Shown: positions 26,168 through 35,821, numbered from the stretch's first letter. The stretch is 64,000 bases of DNA from Spirosoma fluviale (GCA_945901025.1 CAMDJW010000002.1:62001-126000); one strand, 5' to 3'. The notes: generated from the letters alone by a model not told the origin. Program-made: numbers and translations.

Positions 26168-27973
26168 TTACCAAATCAATTGATACGTAAAACTATTTCC
26201 TTGCAAAGGAACTCTCACTTGCTTTCCTGCGGGTTGTGTATTCAAAATAACGGCAGGTGCTCCAGCCCATTGAACATAATATCCCATCCCTTGTAATGCC
26301 AAAAGGCCAGCATTAATTTCCACGACATCCGGGCTATTTCCGACCACCACTTCAATATTGGATTTTTGAGGACTTGTACCAATCAAATTGATCGTTCTAA
26401 GCCAGCCTGTCCCATTTTCATTGGGGTTAATGTGATCTTCCACCTTCAAAGAAGCAGCAGGCCAATCATACATATACACCGGCCTTCCAAGTAAAATTTT
26501 ATATCCTTTGTAGACCAATTTAGTTGCGTCAACCGAATCTGGCTGCGCTTGACTACTCAAAACCAAAGGAAATTTACCATCCATAACCACATTTAAACCC
26601 ATCGGCTCAGCTGTTTGAGGCTCCCCTCGGTCCAACCACATTTGTGTGGCATTTAAAAATTTACCTTTCCAAGTTTGCAATAAAGCCCCTTGTTTTAAAT
26701 CATAGGAATAAGAAAGTCCTGTAGGGTCCCCTAAATGTATCACGTGCGTCTTTTTCTTTCCTTGGTGAAAAGTAAAGGACCTTTGATAAACAGGCTCTGA
26801 ATTTGCTTTCACCTCAATCAAGCCCCTAGGTTCTGGATCTGGCAATGAAGTCCGTACGTGGAGGGGAACAATTTGAGCACCAATTCGCTTGACAAAAACG
26901 CCTAAGGCCTTAGGGCCCCAACTAAAATCTTTGACATGAATAAGTTCAAATTTATGCTTACCAGCCGTTAAATTAACAGTAGCGCTTATATCATCTGTAT
27001 ACCAATGAGCGCCTGAATTGTATTCTTTTCCGTCAATTTTCAAAACACCCGATCCTGTCCAATTGGTTTGAAATGAATAATTATCTGTTTCAGGAATTTC
27101 TAAATCCCCTACATAATGAATTAAATAATCATTACGTGCTTTGATCACTTTTTGAGTCAAAGCAGCTAAATTACCTTTAAGCAATGGGATCGCTTGCCCA
27201 ATCACGGGCTCAGGAAATTTCCCTTCATAATACTGATAAGATATGTTGCTTAATTTGGCGCTTGGCTTATCATACGTCTCATAACGTATATTCTTAAAAG
27301 CAACTGGTCCATGATCTCCTTGAATAGTAATAGGTCCTAATGGCCCTTCTTTACTAAAAAGTGACCCACGGGTCACTCCGGACATTTCTATATTTTCTTG
27401 AATCAATATTCCATTCAGAATCACTTTTTTGAAAACGGCATTTTTGATTTTTTTACCTGAAGCATCAAATCTTGGAGCCTCAAAATCTATTTCGATAGAC
27501 TGCCATAATCCTGGTGCTTTACAGGCATTTTGCCTTGGGGCAAAACCTTCGAAACCTTCATTTCCTTTTCCTCTGGCATCATCCCAGCGCTCATAAATAC
27601 CACCGCAATCTCCAAATTTCAAGGATTTTTTACCCCATGAATCAAATAATTGCACTTCGTAACGGCCTTGTAAATAAATACCTGAATTAGCGCCTTTGGG
27701 AAGCATAAAATCCATCATAAAATGAATATCCCCATGATTTAAATTAAATTTCAAATCATCAGTACGCTTGTATTTCCCATGACGAAGCGTGTTTAACAAA
27801 ACCCCTTTGCCTGAGCTTACTTGAAAGCTCGTATCTGTGGGCCTCGCTTTAATGACTTGCTCAATGGTCCAATTGGTACTTGGATGGTCAAAAGCACTCA
27901 AATCTGTTAGAGGAATGGTTTGTTGGGCCCAACAAACCCAGGGCAACAATAATAAATAAAAGACTTTTTTCAT
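26168..27973 (-). CDS. Secreted DUF1080 (3-keto-disaccharide hydrolase-like) protein with PA14-like domain
   Basis: A 601-aa secreted protein (signal to about residue 16). Residues about 45-235 form a DUF1080 concanavalin-like domain, with NSGIYLQGRYEVQLFDSWG and GPLGPITIQGDHGPVAFKNI. Some members of this family hydrolyse 3-keto-glycosides. The centre (about 270-370) looks like a PA14 lectin-like domain (ETDNYSFQTNWTGSGVLKIDG, LTAGKHKFELIHV). The C-terminal part is unassigned. It starts the two-gene operon with the propeller-cytochrome. Together they suggest oxidative attack on a sugar, but the substrate is unknown. Confidence 0.8.
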   Translation of the reverse strand: MKKVFYLLLLPWVCWAQQTIPLTDLSAFDHPSTNWTIEQVIKARPTDTSFQVSSGKGVLLNTLRHGKYKRTDDLKFNLNHGDIHFMMDFMLPKGANSGIYLQGRYEVQLFDSWGKKSLKFGDCGGIYERWDDARGKGNEGFEGFAPRQNACKAPGLWQSIEIDFEAPRFDASGKKIKNAVFKKVILNGILIQENIEMSGVTRGSLFSKEGPLGPITIQGDHGPVAFKNIRYETYDKPSAKLSNISYQYYEGKFPEPVIGQAIPLLKGNLAALTQKVIKARNDYLIHYVGDLEIPETDNYSFQTNWTGSGVLKIDGKEYNSGAHWYTDDISATVNLTAGKHKFELIHVKDFSWGPKALGVFVKRIGAQIVPLHVRTSLPDPEPRGLIEVKANSEPVYQRSFTFHQGKKKTHVIHLGDPTGLSYSYDLKQGALLQTWKGKFLNATQMWLDRGEPQTAEPMGLNVVMDGKFPLVLSSQAQPDSVDATKLVYKGYKILLGRPVYMYDWPAASLKVEDHINPNENGTGWLRTINLIGTSPQKSNIEVVVGNSPDVVEINAGLLALQGMGYYVQWAGAPAVILNTQPAGKQVRVPLQGNSFTYQLIW

Positions 27974-28111
27974 GTTAGTATTAATAGGTTTTATGTAATT
28001 TACAAATATCCTTTTAGCTTTTTCATCGGCAAAAAAGGGACACTCGTAGAAAAACTTTTAGTAATATAAGCGATTTTGTTTTAATTTGGATTTACTACCC
28101 TAAAGAAAATT

Positions 28112-29170
28112 ATGTCAAAACTAAATTGGAAGCTCAGGCCAATACTCTTACATATCTTTTTCTGGATATGTTTTTTGTCTTTGCCCCTTTTATTAGGACC
28201 CAATTCCGCTTCTAATAATCCCCGAGAAATAGATCGACATTTCCAATGGAATATGTTTTTTGTCGTATTTGGATTATTTAATATTCCTCTTTTTTACTTC
28301 AATACTGAGTTTTTGTTACAAAAAATTCTAAAAAAACGGGGCGTTTTAATTTACATCATTTTACTTATCATTTCTTTGTTGGTTATGTTATGGTTTCATG
28401 AGGAACTATTTAAGTGGTTTTTCCCTGAAATGGCGAATGGAACAGGGCCAAGAGGTAATGGTTTTAGGAGAGGGACCTCATTAAGGATTATATTCCAACT
28501 GCTTTTTATTGTGGCTATTGGAATTAGTTATCGATTTCTTTCCGATAACATGACAGACCAAGAGGTTAAAAAAGAGGAGGAAAACGAGCGTTTAAAATCT
28601 GAATTATCCTTCTTGAGATCTCAAATCAGCCCACATTTCATGTTCAATGTACTCAATAGCATTGTTTCTTTGTCGAGAAGAAAGCCTGAAATGGTGGAAC
28701 CTGTGGTGATTAAATTATCTGAATTAATGCGGTATATGATTTATGAAACCAGCGATTCAAAAGTAAGCATAGACAAGGAGTTTAATTATTTAGAAAGTTA
28801 TATTGAACTGCAGCGTTTGCGATTTGGCAATGACATCAAGATCGACTTCAAACACAATTTAAGTGCTTCTCCCTCCAGCATTGAACCCATGTTGCTTATT
28901 CCTTTTGTAGAAAATGCCTTCAAGCATGGGGTGGGAATGGTGCAAGATCCAAGCATTGATATCGAATTAAACGATGATAAAAAATCATTATTTTTTAGTG
29001 TACGGAATAAAGTGAGTAAACAAAATTCAGAAATAAAAGATGAAAGTTCTGGAATAGGCTTAGCCAATGTGCGCAGGCGATTAGAGCTTTTGTACCCTGA
29101 TCAACATGTATTAAATATTCACGAAAAGGAAGATAGTTATTTGGTTGAACTAACGATAAAACACATTTAA
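28112..29170 (+). CDS. LytS/YehU-type sensor histidine kinase
   Basis: A 352-aa inner-membrane kinase with four hydrophobic segments (about 12-30, 46-66, 78-95, 125-142), then a short coiled stretch and a His_kinase domain with the motif SPHFMFNVLN (His175 as the phosphorylation site). The ATPase region has LLIPFVENAFKHG and GIGLANVRRRLELLY. It lacks a separate extracellular sensor, so the membrane part may sense the signal. It is followed, one base later, by a LytTR response regulator that must be its partner. Confidence 0.92.
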   Translation: MSKLNWKLRPILLHIFFWICFLSLPLLLGPNSASNNPREIDRHFQWNMFFVVFGLFNIPLFYFNTEFLLQKILKKRGVLIYIILLIISLLVMLWFHEELFKWFFPEMANGTGPRGNGFRRGTSLRIIFQLLFIVAIGISYRFLSDNMTDQEVKKEEENERLKSELSFLRSQISPHFMFNVLNSIVSLSRRKPEMVEPVVIKLSELMRYMIYETSDSKVSIDKEFNYLESYIELQRLRFGNDIKIDFKHNLSASPSSIEPMLLIPFVENAFKHGVGMVQDPSIDIELNDDKKSLFFSVRNKVSKQNSEIKDESSGIGLANVRRRLELLYPDQHVLNIHEKEDSYLVELTIKHI

Positions 29171-29171
29171 C

Positions 29172-29945
29172 ATGGAAGAAGAGGAAGAGAAAATCGAAGA
29201 ATTTACAACAATCCCAAAGGTCGTTTTAAGATGTTTAGCGGTAGATGACGAAAATCTTGCCCTTGATTTAGTAGAGGATAACATCGCCAAAGTACCCTTT
29301 TTAAAATTAGAAAAAAGATGTCGGAACGCCTTTGAGGCGATAGAGTATTTACAGGAAAATGAAATCGATCTGATTTTCTTAGATATCCAGATGCCCGGTA
29401 TCACAGGGGTTCAATTCTTAGAAGGATTAACTCAAAAACCCATGGTGATTTTTGTGACAGCATACCAACAATACGCATTGGAGGGTTTTAATTTAGACGT
29501 AATTGATTATGTGCTGAAGCCCATTTCATTTGAGCGTTTTTTAAAAGCTACTCACAAGGCTTTGGATTATTTCAAAAGCAAAAATATGCTGGTTCAAGCT
29601 CAAATTCCTGTGATCGAAAAAATGGAATACATCTTCATTCATGCAGATTATTCATTAATGAAAATCATGCTGGAAGATATTTTATACATTGAAGGTTTAA
29701 AGGATTACATCAAAATTCACCTCAGAACCCAGAAGTTTCCAGTGGTTTGCCGCATGACGATGAAATTAATTGAAGAAAAATTACCTTCGGCAGAATTTCA
29801 AAGAATCCATAAGTCATTTATCGTTTCCTTAAAAAAGGTAGAGTCTATTCGAAATCAGAAAATCAAAATTGGCGAAAATCACATACCTCTTTCTGATAAT
29901 TACTCGGAACAATTTTATCAAACGATCGGATATCAAAAACCATAA
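29172..29945 (+). CDS. LytTR-family response regulator
   Basis: A 257-aa regulator with a receiver domain (residues 18-135; DD25-26, phosphoacceptor Asp71 in LDIQMPG, and a KPISF lysine) and a C-terminal LytTR DNA-binding domain (about 155-250, with YIEGLKDYIKIHL and FQRIHKSFIVSLKKVESI). It starts one base after its kinase's stop. The first 17 residues are very acidic (MEEEEEKIEE), unusual for the family; an alternative start inside is less likely because no good ATG follows. Target genes are unknown. Confidence 0.92.
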   Translation: MEEEEEKIEEFTTIPKVVLRCLAVDDENLALDLVEDNIAKVPFLKLEKRCRNAFEAIEYLQENEIDLIFLDIQMPGITGVQFLEGLTQKPMVIFVTAYQQYALEGFNLDVIDYVLKPISFERFLKATHKALDYFKSKNMLVQAQIPVIEKMEYIFIHADYSLMKIMLEDILYIEGLKDYIKIHLRTQKFPVVCRMTMKLIEEKLPSAEFQRIHKSFIVSLKKVESIRNQKIKIGENHIPLSDNYSEQFYQTIGYQKP

Positions 29946-29969
29946 ATTACCCAATCCAACAGAAATTTG

Positions 29970-29977
29970 TACCTTTG
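29970..29977 (+). promoter_or_regulatory. Candidate -7 element before the flippase gene
   Basis: TACCTTTG matches TAnnTTTG, 20 bases before the ATG at 29998. No clear TTG at -33, so the assignment is tentative. Confidence 0.38.
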
Positions 29978-29997
29978 GAATTGACAAACTTTAACGC

Positions 29998-31494
29998 ATG
30001 TCTATTCTAAAAAAATTAGCGGGTGAAACTCTTTCGTATGGATTCAGTACCATATTAGGGCGTTCCCTTAATTTTTTACTTGTATTTGTTCATACAATTG
30101 CATTTTTGCCAGCAGAATTAGGGATCAATGTTAAATTGTATGGCTACATGGCCATAGCCAATATAATTTATACTTATGGGATGGAAACGGCCTATTTCAG
30201 GTATGCCAAAGAGTCTCCTGCCAAATATTACAACATCATTTTAACGGCTATTATAGCCACCTCAGGATTATTTACGCTGTGCTTATTTCTATTTTCGGAT
30301 CCCATTATGGCCCAATTGGGATATGAAAACAAGGGTATCTTTTTAAAGTGGTTAGCCGTTATATTAGCCATAGATGCGATCACGGCCATTCCTTTTGCTA
30401 AGCTCCGATTAGAAAACAAAATTCGAACATTTGTTCAAGCAAAAATCGTTTCCATTTTAATTAATGTGGGATTAAATCTGATCATTTTACTCGTTTTAAA
30501 ACCGATGCATGAGCAAGGGACTGGACCTGAGTTTTTGCAGAACATATATAGACCAGAGGTCGGTGCAGGGTATATTTTTCTGGCCAATTTAATAGGCAAT
30601 GCGTCCTTGTTTTATTGGCTCAAAGCAGAATTCAAAGTTTTTAGATGGACCTGGGATTGGACTGAATTAAGATCTCTTTGGGTCTATTCGTACCCCATTA
30701 TGTTCATGAGCTTAGCCGCCATGTTCAATTTAATGTTTGACCGATTGCTACTCGAGGAATTTTTACCCGAATCTTTTTATCCCGGTAGAAGCTCTCAAGA
30801 CGCCCTAGGTATTTATGGCAATTGCTATAAACTATCGGTCTTCATGAGTTTAGCCATTCAAGCATTTAAGTATTCAGCTGAACCCTTTTTTCTAGGGAAG
30901 AAAACGGAGGCCAACGACCAGTCCAATTTAGCCTTAGTGACACACTGGTTTATTATTATTTGTACATTTTTATGGGTGGGAGTTTCGGTCAATTTATTTT
31001 GGATTAAAACACTATTTTTACGGAGAGAAATTTATTGGGAGGGAATTGGAATTGTACCCATTTTACTCTTGGCCAATTTATTTTTAGGAGTTTATTACAC
31101 ACAATCTGTCTGGTTTAAGAAAACGAATAAAACCTACATGGGGACCATCATCACGCTTATAGGTTTAGTCACTACGGTAGCTGGAAATATTATATTTATT
31201 CCGCACTACGGATATATGGCTTGTGCATGGTCATTTCTAGCATCAAGCTTAGTCATGATGATCTTATGTTACTTAGGTGGGCAAAAATTTGATCCCATCC
31301 CTTATCGCTGGAAAGCTGGATTAATTTATATCGTTCTTGGGTTTTTATGTATTAAGATCGGGGATAAAATTCAAGACCTCATGGTTATTCCAAACCTCAT
31401 CCGCGAAAATATAGGTGTATTGATTTTACTTTTCTTTGTTTTGGTCTTCGAATTTTCCTGGAAAGGTGGAGGGAAATTTAAGTTAAAACATTAA
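29998..31494 (+). CDS. Polysaccharide biosynthesis/flippase-like membrane protein (Wzx/MATE superfamily)
   Basis: A 498-aa polytopic membrane protein with 12-14 predicted hydrophobic helices and the N-terminal layout GETLSYGFSTILGRSLNFLL of the polysaccharide-export flippase group. It probably moves a lipid-linked oligosaccharide across the inner membrane. No glycosyltransferase is adjacent, so its substrate cannot be stated. It starts 52 bp after the LytTR gene, with a candidate -7 element between. Confidence 0.85.
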   Translation: MSILKKLAGETLSYGFSTILGRSLNFLLVFVHTIAFLPAELGINVKLYGYMAIANIIYTYGMETAYFRYAKESPAKYYNIILTAIIATSGLFTLCLFLFSDPIMAQLGYENKGIFLKWLAVILAIDAITAIPFAKLRLENKIRTFVQAKIVSILINVGLNLIILLVLKPMHEQGTGPEFLQNIYRPEVGAGYIFLANLIGNASLFYWLKAEFKVFRWTWDWTELRSLWVYSYPIMFMSLAAMFNLMFDRLLLEEFLPESFYPGRSSQDALGIYGNCYKLSVFMSLAIQAFKYSAEPFFLGKKTEANDQSNLALVTHWFIIICTFLWVGVSVNLFWIKTLFLRREIYWEGIGIVPILLLANLFLGVYYTQSVWFKKTNKTYMGTIITLIGLVTTVAGNIIFIPHYGYMACAWSFLASSLVMMILCYLGGQKFDPIPYRWKAGLIYIVLGFLCIKIGDKIQDLMVIPNLIRENIGVLILLFFVLVFEFSWKGGGKFKLKH

Positions 31495-31506
31495 TTTAAG
31501 GCCCAA

Positions 31507-31836
31507 ATGAAACAGGAATTAAAAACGCAATATTTAACCTTAAAGCTGAAAATCAGCCAAATGGTATTGCGTTTGCAAGAAAATCAAGGGACCATCAAAG
31601 AACTGGAAAGGGAAGTAGACCGACTAAAAACCCTACTCGAAGAAAAAAATAAGGAACTCAACTTATCGAGCCAAGCAACAAAAGAATTGGAGAAAAACTT
31701 TAAAAAATCAGATAAATTTGGTAAAATTGTAGTTAATACAAACAACACGGCGGTCCCAACTGCTGAGCTGAAGAAAACGTTAGATAAATATATAGTTGAA
31801 ATAGATCATTGTATTGAGCAATTACGCAAAACATGA
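31507..31836 (+). CDS. Small coiled-coil protein, candidate ZapA partner
   Basis: A 109-aa protein without signal or membrane helix. Residues about 15-70 are a strong coiled coil rich in Leu, Glu and Lys (KELEREVDRLKTLLEEKNKELN). A second helical stretch lies at the C-terminus (ELKKTLDKYIVEIDHCIEQL). It starts 12 bp after the flippase stop and its stop overlaps the ZapA start by four bases (ATGA). The tight coupling suggests joint work in the Z-ring, in the manner of ZapB, although sequence similarity to ZapB cannot be claimed. Its function is unknown. Confidence 0.75.
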   Translation: MKQELKTQYLTLKLKISQMVLRLQENQGTIKELEREVDRLKTLLEEKNKELNLSSQATKELEKNFKKSDKFGKIVVNTNNTAVPTAELKKTLDKYIVEIDHCIEQLRKT

Positions 31837-32123
31837 GCCAACAATTACCTTGCAATTTGTTATTAGGAATACAAACAGTTTCCTTGCGGGTAAATAGAGA
31901 AGAAGAGTTTTGTGTGCGCAATGCGGCATTATTAGTTAACCGATTAGTTAAGTTTTACGAAAAAAAGGCCAATAGTTCAGATCCAAATGCCGTAATGGCG
32001 TTGGTAGCCTTAGATTTAGCTATGTGTGGATTGAAATTTGAATCGGAAAAAACTAATTTGTTAGAAGATGTTCAAGCGGAAAACGAGCAATTGCTCGTGA
32101 TGGCTGAGGAGTTCACTTTATAA
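31833..32123 (+). CDS. zapA: Cell division protein ZapA
   Basis: A 96-aa protein of the ZapA family: an N-terminal beta segment with the typical LLGIQTVSLRVNREEEFCVRNA, then a helical dimerisation part (LLVNRLVKFYEKKA, MALVALDLAM) and a C-terminal coiled coil. ZapA binds FtsZ and bundles protofilaments. It overlaps the upstream coiled-coil gene by four bases; rny follows 51 bases later. Short length is normal. Confidence 0.88.
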   Translation: MSQQLPCNLLLGIQTVSLRVNREEEFCVRNAALLVNRLVKFYEKKANSSDPNAVMALVALDLAMCGLKFESEKTNLLEDVQAENEQLLVMAEEFTL

Positions 32124-32174
32124 TCAAATTTTTTCTAGGCTTTTTGGGACTCATGTAATAAACACATTCGTTCT

Positions 32175-33758
32175 ATGTCAGGCATATTAAGTATTATTAT
32201 CCCATTGTTTTCATTAGCAGGGGGCGTATTCGCTGGAAAAGTATTCTTTTCAAAAGCAAATAAAAATTTTGAAGATGAGGCCAAAAGAAAGGCTGATGAC
32301 ATCTTGAAAAATGCTGAAGTCGCAGCTGAAAATTTAAAGAAAGATCGCATGTTGGAGGCTAAGGAAAATTTCCTTCGTCTACGTGGTGAGTTTGAGGAAG
32401 AAACTCTAGCTAAGAAAGGTATTTTACAAGAAAACGAGCAAATTTTAAGGGAAAAGGAAAGGGTTTTAGCGCAACAACAAGAGCAGCAAAAACTAGCAGA
32501 TCAAGATTTACAGGCTCAAAAGCAAAGCATTCAATCCAAGGAAGACAACTACCGTAAAAAACTGGAGGAAGTTGAGAAAAAACGCGCTGAGGCAGATGAA
32601 ATGTTGGCCAATCAGATTAGCCAGTTGGAAAAAATTGCCAACCTATCTGCGGCAGAAGCCCGTGAACAAATTATGGAGGCATTGAAGTCGGAGGCTGAAA
32701 GTAAGGCAAGCTCTTTAGTTAAGCAGGCCATAGAAGAAGCAAAATTAACTGCGACCAAAGAAGCTAAGAAAATTGTGATTGAGACGATTCAGAGAACGGC
32801 TGCTGAAAACGCGATCGAAAACTGCGTTTCGGTTTTCAACATTGAATCAGATGATGTTAAAGGAAAGATTATTGGTCGGGAAGGAAGAAATATTCGTGCT
32901 TTAGAGGCCGCTACAGGAGTAGAATTCATTGTGGATGATACACCTGAGGCAATCATCATTTCTGGATTTGATCCAGTGAGAAGAGAGATTGCACGTTTAT
33001 CTTTGCACCGTTTAGTACAAGATGGCCGAATTCATCCGGCTCGTATTGAAGAGGTTGTCAATAAGACGAAAAAAAATATAGATGATGAGATTATCGAGAT
33101 TGGAGAAAAAACGGTCATCGAACTAGGTATTCATGGCTTACATCCTGAGTTAATCAAGATGATCGGTCGGATGAGGTTTCGTTCCTCTTATGGACAAAAT
33201 CTTTTGCAACATTCAAGGGAGGTGGCCAAGTTATGTGCAACGATGGCAGCGGAGCTAGGCTTAAATGCCAAATTAGCTAAGCGTGCAGGCTTATTGCATG
33301 ATATAGGAAAAGTTTGGCATGAAGAGCCAGAATTACCCCACGCATTATTAGGGATGGAACTAGCCCTTAAATACAAAGAGCATCCAGAAGTTTGTAATGC
33401 GATCGGTGCGCACCATGATGAAACGGAGATGACATCGATGATCTCTCCCATCATCCAAGTTTGTGATGCCATTTCTGGTTCAAGGCCTGGGGCAAGAAGA
33501 GAGATGATGGAATCGTATATGAAGCGATTAAGGGATTTAGAAGCCTTGGCTACTTCATTTGACGGGGTACAAAAATGTTATGCGATTCAAGCAGGGCGTG
33601 AGCTACGTATTTTAGTTGATTCGGAAAATGTAAGTGATGAAAAAGCATCGAATCTATCGTTTGATATTTCTCAAAAAATAGAAAAAGAAATGCAATATCC
33701 AGGTCAAATCAAGGTAACTGTTATTCGCGAAATGCGTGCAGTTAATTTTGCCAAATAA
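32175..33758 (+). CDS. rny: Ribonuclease Y
   Basis: A 527-aa membrane-anchored endoribonuclease that starts mRNA decay. The order is an N-terminal membrane helix (about 5-25), a long Glu/Lys-rich coiled coil (about 30-190), a KH domain (about 215-280, [23 protein letters not shown]) and an HD metal-binding domain (about 340-440, [22 protein letters not shown]). Length and order are typical. It is cotranscribed with zapA, as in many Bacteroidota. A hairpin terminator follows. Confidence 0.95.
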   Translation: MSGILSIIIPLFSLAGGVFAGKVFFSKANKNFEDEAKRKADDILKNAEVAAENLKKDRMLEAKENFLRLRGEFEEETLAKKGILQENEQILREKERVLAQQQEQQKLADQDLQAQKQSIQSKEDNYRKKLEEVEKKRAEADEMLANQISQLEKIANLSAAEAREQIMEALKSEAESKASSLVKQAIEEAKLTATKEAKKIVIETIQRTAAENAIENCVSVFNIESDDVKGKIIGREGRNIRALEAATGVEFIVDDTPEAIIISGFDPVRREIARLSLHRLVQDGRIHPARIEEVVNKTKKNIDDEIIEIGEKTVIELGIHGLHPELIKMIGRMRFRSSYGQNLLQHSREVAKLCATMAAELGLNAKLAKRAGLLHDIGKVWHEEPELPHALLGMELALKYKEHPEVCNAIGAHHDETEMTSMISPIIQVCDAISGSRPGARREMMESYMKRLRDLEALATSFDGVQKCYAIQAGRELRILVDSENVSDEKASNLSFDISQKIEKEMQYPGQIKVTVIREMRAVNFAK

Positions 33759-33803
33759 TATAGAATAGGCCTATATTAGGTTCATTGATATTTAAAAATG
33801 TAT

Positions 33804-33843
33804 AGGAGCCCTGGTGAGAAAAACTTATTAGGGCTCCTTCTAT
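33804..33843 (+). terminator. Probable terminator after rny
   Basis: Nine-bp stem AGGAGCCCT/AGGGCTCCT (33804-33812, 33830-33838), 17-base loop, then TCTATTT. The T-tract is weak, so the call is moderate. Confidence 0.55.
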
Positions 33844-33870
33844 TTCACAGTTGACTTAGAAAATAAATAT

Positions 33871-34299
33871 ATGATTATTAAAAGTCCAATAACCCAGGAT
33901 GAATGGGAGTCTTACTATCGACTTCGTTTCACCATACTGAGAGCGCCATGGAATCAGCCATTGGGATCGGAAGTTTTGGCGGATGAAATGGAAGCTATTC
34001 ATGCCATGGTCATTGAGAATGATCAAATTATTGGGGTTGCCAGAATGCATCAGTCGGGAGAGAATCAAGGCCAAGTTAGGTGTGTTGCAGTGGCAGCCGA
34101 GGCGCAAGGAAAAGGGGTGGGAAAAGCTATTATGTTGTATTTAGAGGAGAAGGCTAAAGAAATGGGAATGCAAGAAATTGTATTAGAAGCGCGTGAAAAT
34201 GCCGTTCCATTTTACAAATCCATGGGATATGTGATTGAAAAAGAATCCTATTTGTTGTTTGGAGAGATTCAACATTATCGAATGAAAAAGGGTATTTAG
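33871..34299 (+). CDS. GNAT-family N-acetyltransferase
   Basis: A 142-aa GCN5-related acetyltransferase. The acetyl-CoA loop is in VRCVAVAAEAQGKGVGKAIM and the C-terminal segment IVLEARENAVPFYKSMGY is the usual core strand-helix. The substrate is unknown; the N-terminal ITQDEWESYYRLRFTILRAPW resembles ElaA-type enzymes. It stands alone, 112 bp after rny, behind the rny hairpin. Confidence 0.88.
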   Translation: MIIKSPITQDEWESYYRLRFTILRAPWNQPLGSEVLADEMEAIHAMVIENDQIIGVARMHQSGENQGQVRCVAVAAEAQGKGVGKAIMLYLEEKAKEMGMQEIVLEARENAVPFYKSMGYVIEKESYLLFGEIQHYRMKKGI

Positions 34300-34496
34300 G
34301 TAAGAGATATTAAGTAATAGGTAATAAGATGGGGTTTGAAATAGTAACCAATTAAAACAATAAAGAATCATTGAGTTTTCAAAGTTCGTCCATTTAGGAT
34401 TAGAAATTAAAAAATTATCGAGAAATAAATTCGCAAAATAATCCTACCTTTACATACCCCTTTGTTGATCTAGATTTAGGGAAAATTGAAAGAAAA

Positions 34497-35222
34497 ATGA
34501 AAGACTATCACGTTGTATACGAAGACAATCACCTGCTAATCGTTAATAAACGAGCAGGTATTCTAGTACAAGGAGATAGTACTGGAGACCGAACATTAAC
34601 CGATGTTTTAAAAGATTATATCAAAGAAAAGTACCAAAAACCAGGGGCTGTTTTTCTGCATCCAGTTCACCGTTTAGATAGACCTGTAAGCGGCTTAGTC
34701 GTATTCGCGAGAACATCAAAGGCGCTTGAACGAATGAATGAATTATTTCGAAAAAGAGATATCCAAAAAACATACTGGGCTATTACGAGAAGAAAACCAG
34801 ATCCAATCAAGGGTAAATTGACCCATTATTTGATCAAAAATGAGGCTAAAAATGTAACTACCGCCTTAGATTATCCAGAGGATAAAGCACAAAAAGCAGA
34901 ACTAAATTATAAGCTTATCGGCAAAATTAATCTCCATTATTTAATCGAGGTAGAGCCTATTACCGGTCGGCCTCATCAAATACGGGTTCAGTTAGCATCA
35001 CTAGGATGCCCGATTCGTGGAGATATTAAATACGGCTATGATAAGCCCAATATTGACGCGAGCATAAATTTACATGCGCGCCGTTTATACTTTATACATC
35101 CCATCAAACAAACCCCCATTATCTGCAAAGCGGCTGTTCCAGAAAATCCATTCTGGGAAGAATTTTTAGAGCTTGAAACAGAAGAAGTTAAATTGAAAAA
35201 CTTAGATCACCTTTTCGAATAA
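34497..35222 (+). CDS. RluA-family RNA pseudouridine synthase
   Basis: A 241-aa enzyme that isomerises uridine in rRNA or tRNA. The catalytic motif HRLDRPVSG holds Asp61. The N-terminal YEDNHLLIVNKRAGILVQGD and the later ITGRPHQIRVQLASLG and GDIKYG are family hallmarks. No S4 domain is present, so it resembles the short RluA/TruC-like group rather than RluD. The target site is unknown. A strong terminator follows. Confidence 0.92.
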   Translation: MKDYHVVYEDNHLLIVNKRAGILVQGDSTGDRTLTDVLKDYIKEKYQKPGAVFLHPVHRLDRPVSGLVVFARTSKALERMNELFRKRDIQKTYWAITRRKPDPIKGKLTHYLIKNEAKNVTTALDYPEDKAQKAELNYKLIGKINLHYLIEVEPITGRPHQIRVQLASLGCPIRGDIKYGYDKPNIDASINLHARRLYFIHPIKQTPIICKAAVPENPFWEEFLELETEEVKLKNLDHLFE

Positions 35223-35227
35223 ACACA

Positions 35228-35262
35228 AAAAAGAGCTCGTCATAAATCCGAGCTCTTTTTTA
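35228..35262 (+). terminator. Terminator after the pseudouridine synthase
   Basis: Stem AGAGCTCG/CGAGCTCT (35233-35240, 35250-35257) with a nine-base loop and A/T-tracts on both sides. It also fits the end of the convergent Rrf2 gene. Confidence 0.85.
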
Positions 35263-35279
35263 TCTGATTAACCTATTTC

Positions 35280-35687
35280 TTAAATTAGTTCCTCCAGGGT
35301 GGTCTTTTCTAAAACCGATAAATTGGCATCACGCCATTTGGCCAGCACACTTCTCAACTTACAAGTCTCTTCGTCCGCACAATCATCACATTTCCCATAA
35401 AAATGCAAAGAAACACATAAGGCTGGAGCAATGGGTCCATCGACAATCCGAATGATCTTCGCAAATGTTACTTGATCCGGCGGGATGCGCAAATAGTATC
35501 CGCCCCCTTTGCCTTTTTGACTCTGTAAGATCCCATGATTTCGTAATTCTAATAATATAGCTTCCAAAAACTTTTTGGGGATATTCTCAGATTCTGCAAT
35601 ATGTGAAATCAATAATGGCCCTTTCTCATACGATTGAGCTAAAACCTTAAGGGCTTTCAACGCATATTTTGCTTTCTTAGATATCAT
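35280..35687 (-). CDS. Rrf2-family transcriptional regulator
   Basis: A 135-aa regulator with an N-terminal winged helix (residues 1-75: KAKYALKALKVLA, KGKGGGYYLRIPP) and a C-terminal cysteine cluster (Cys91, Cys100, Cys103, Cys109). Rrf2 proteins such as IscR, NsrR or CymR sense Fe-S status, NO or cysteine; the four cysteines suggest Fe-S or redox sensing, but the spacing differs from IscR. Its own promoter lies just upstream and its stop shares a terminator with the convergent pseudouridine synthase. Confidence 0.9.
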   Translation of the reverse strand: MISKKAKYALKALKVLAQSYEKGPLLISHIAESENIPKKFLEAILLELRNHGILQSQKGKGGGYYLRIPPDQVTFAKIIRIVDGPIAPALCVSLHFYGKCDDCADEETCKLRSVLAKWRDANLSVLEKTTLEELI

Positions 35688-35710
35688 TATTTCGCTTGTT
35701 GAATTATACT

Positions 35711-35742
35711 CAAAGCTACTAAATATTTAATTGAATTCACAA
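35711..35742 (-). promoter_or_regulatory. Promoter of the Rrf2 gene
   Basis: On the reverse strand TTG (35740-35742), 21-base spacer, then TAGCTTTG (35711-35718), a full TAnnTTTG match, 23 bases before the ATG. Confidence 0.55.
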
Positions 35743-35821
35743 AAACCCTATTTAACCAATCGATTAACTAATTTTCAAAGATTTTAAAATTAAAAAAAAT
35801 CAATCTTGTAAAAATTGGCCC

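Noticed and set aside
34300-34340. Short direct repeat TAATAGGTAATAAG after the GNAT gene
   Set aside because: Eight-base, AT-rich near-repeat without spacing logic; likely chance in low-complexity DNA.
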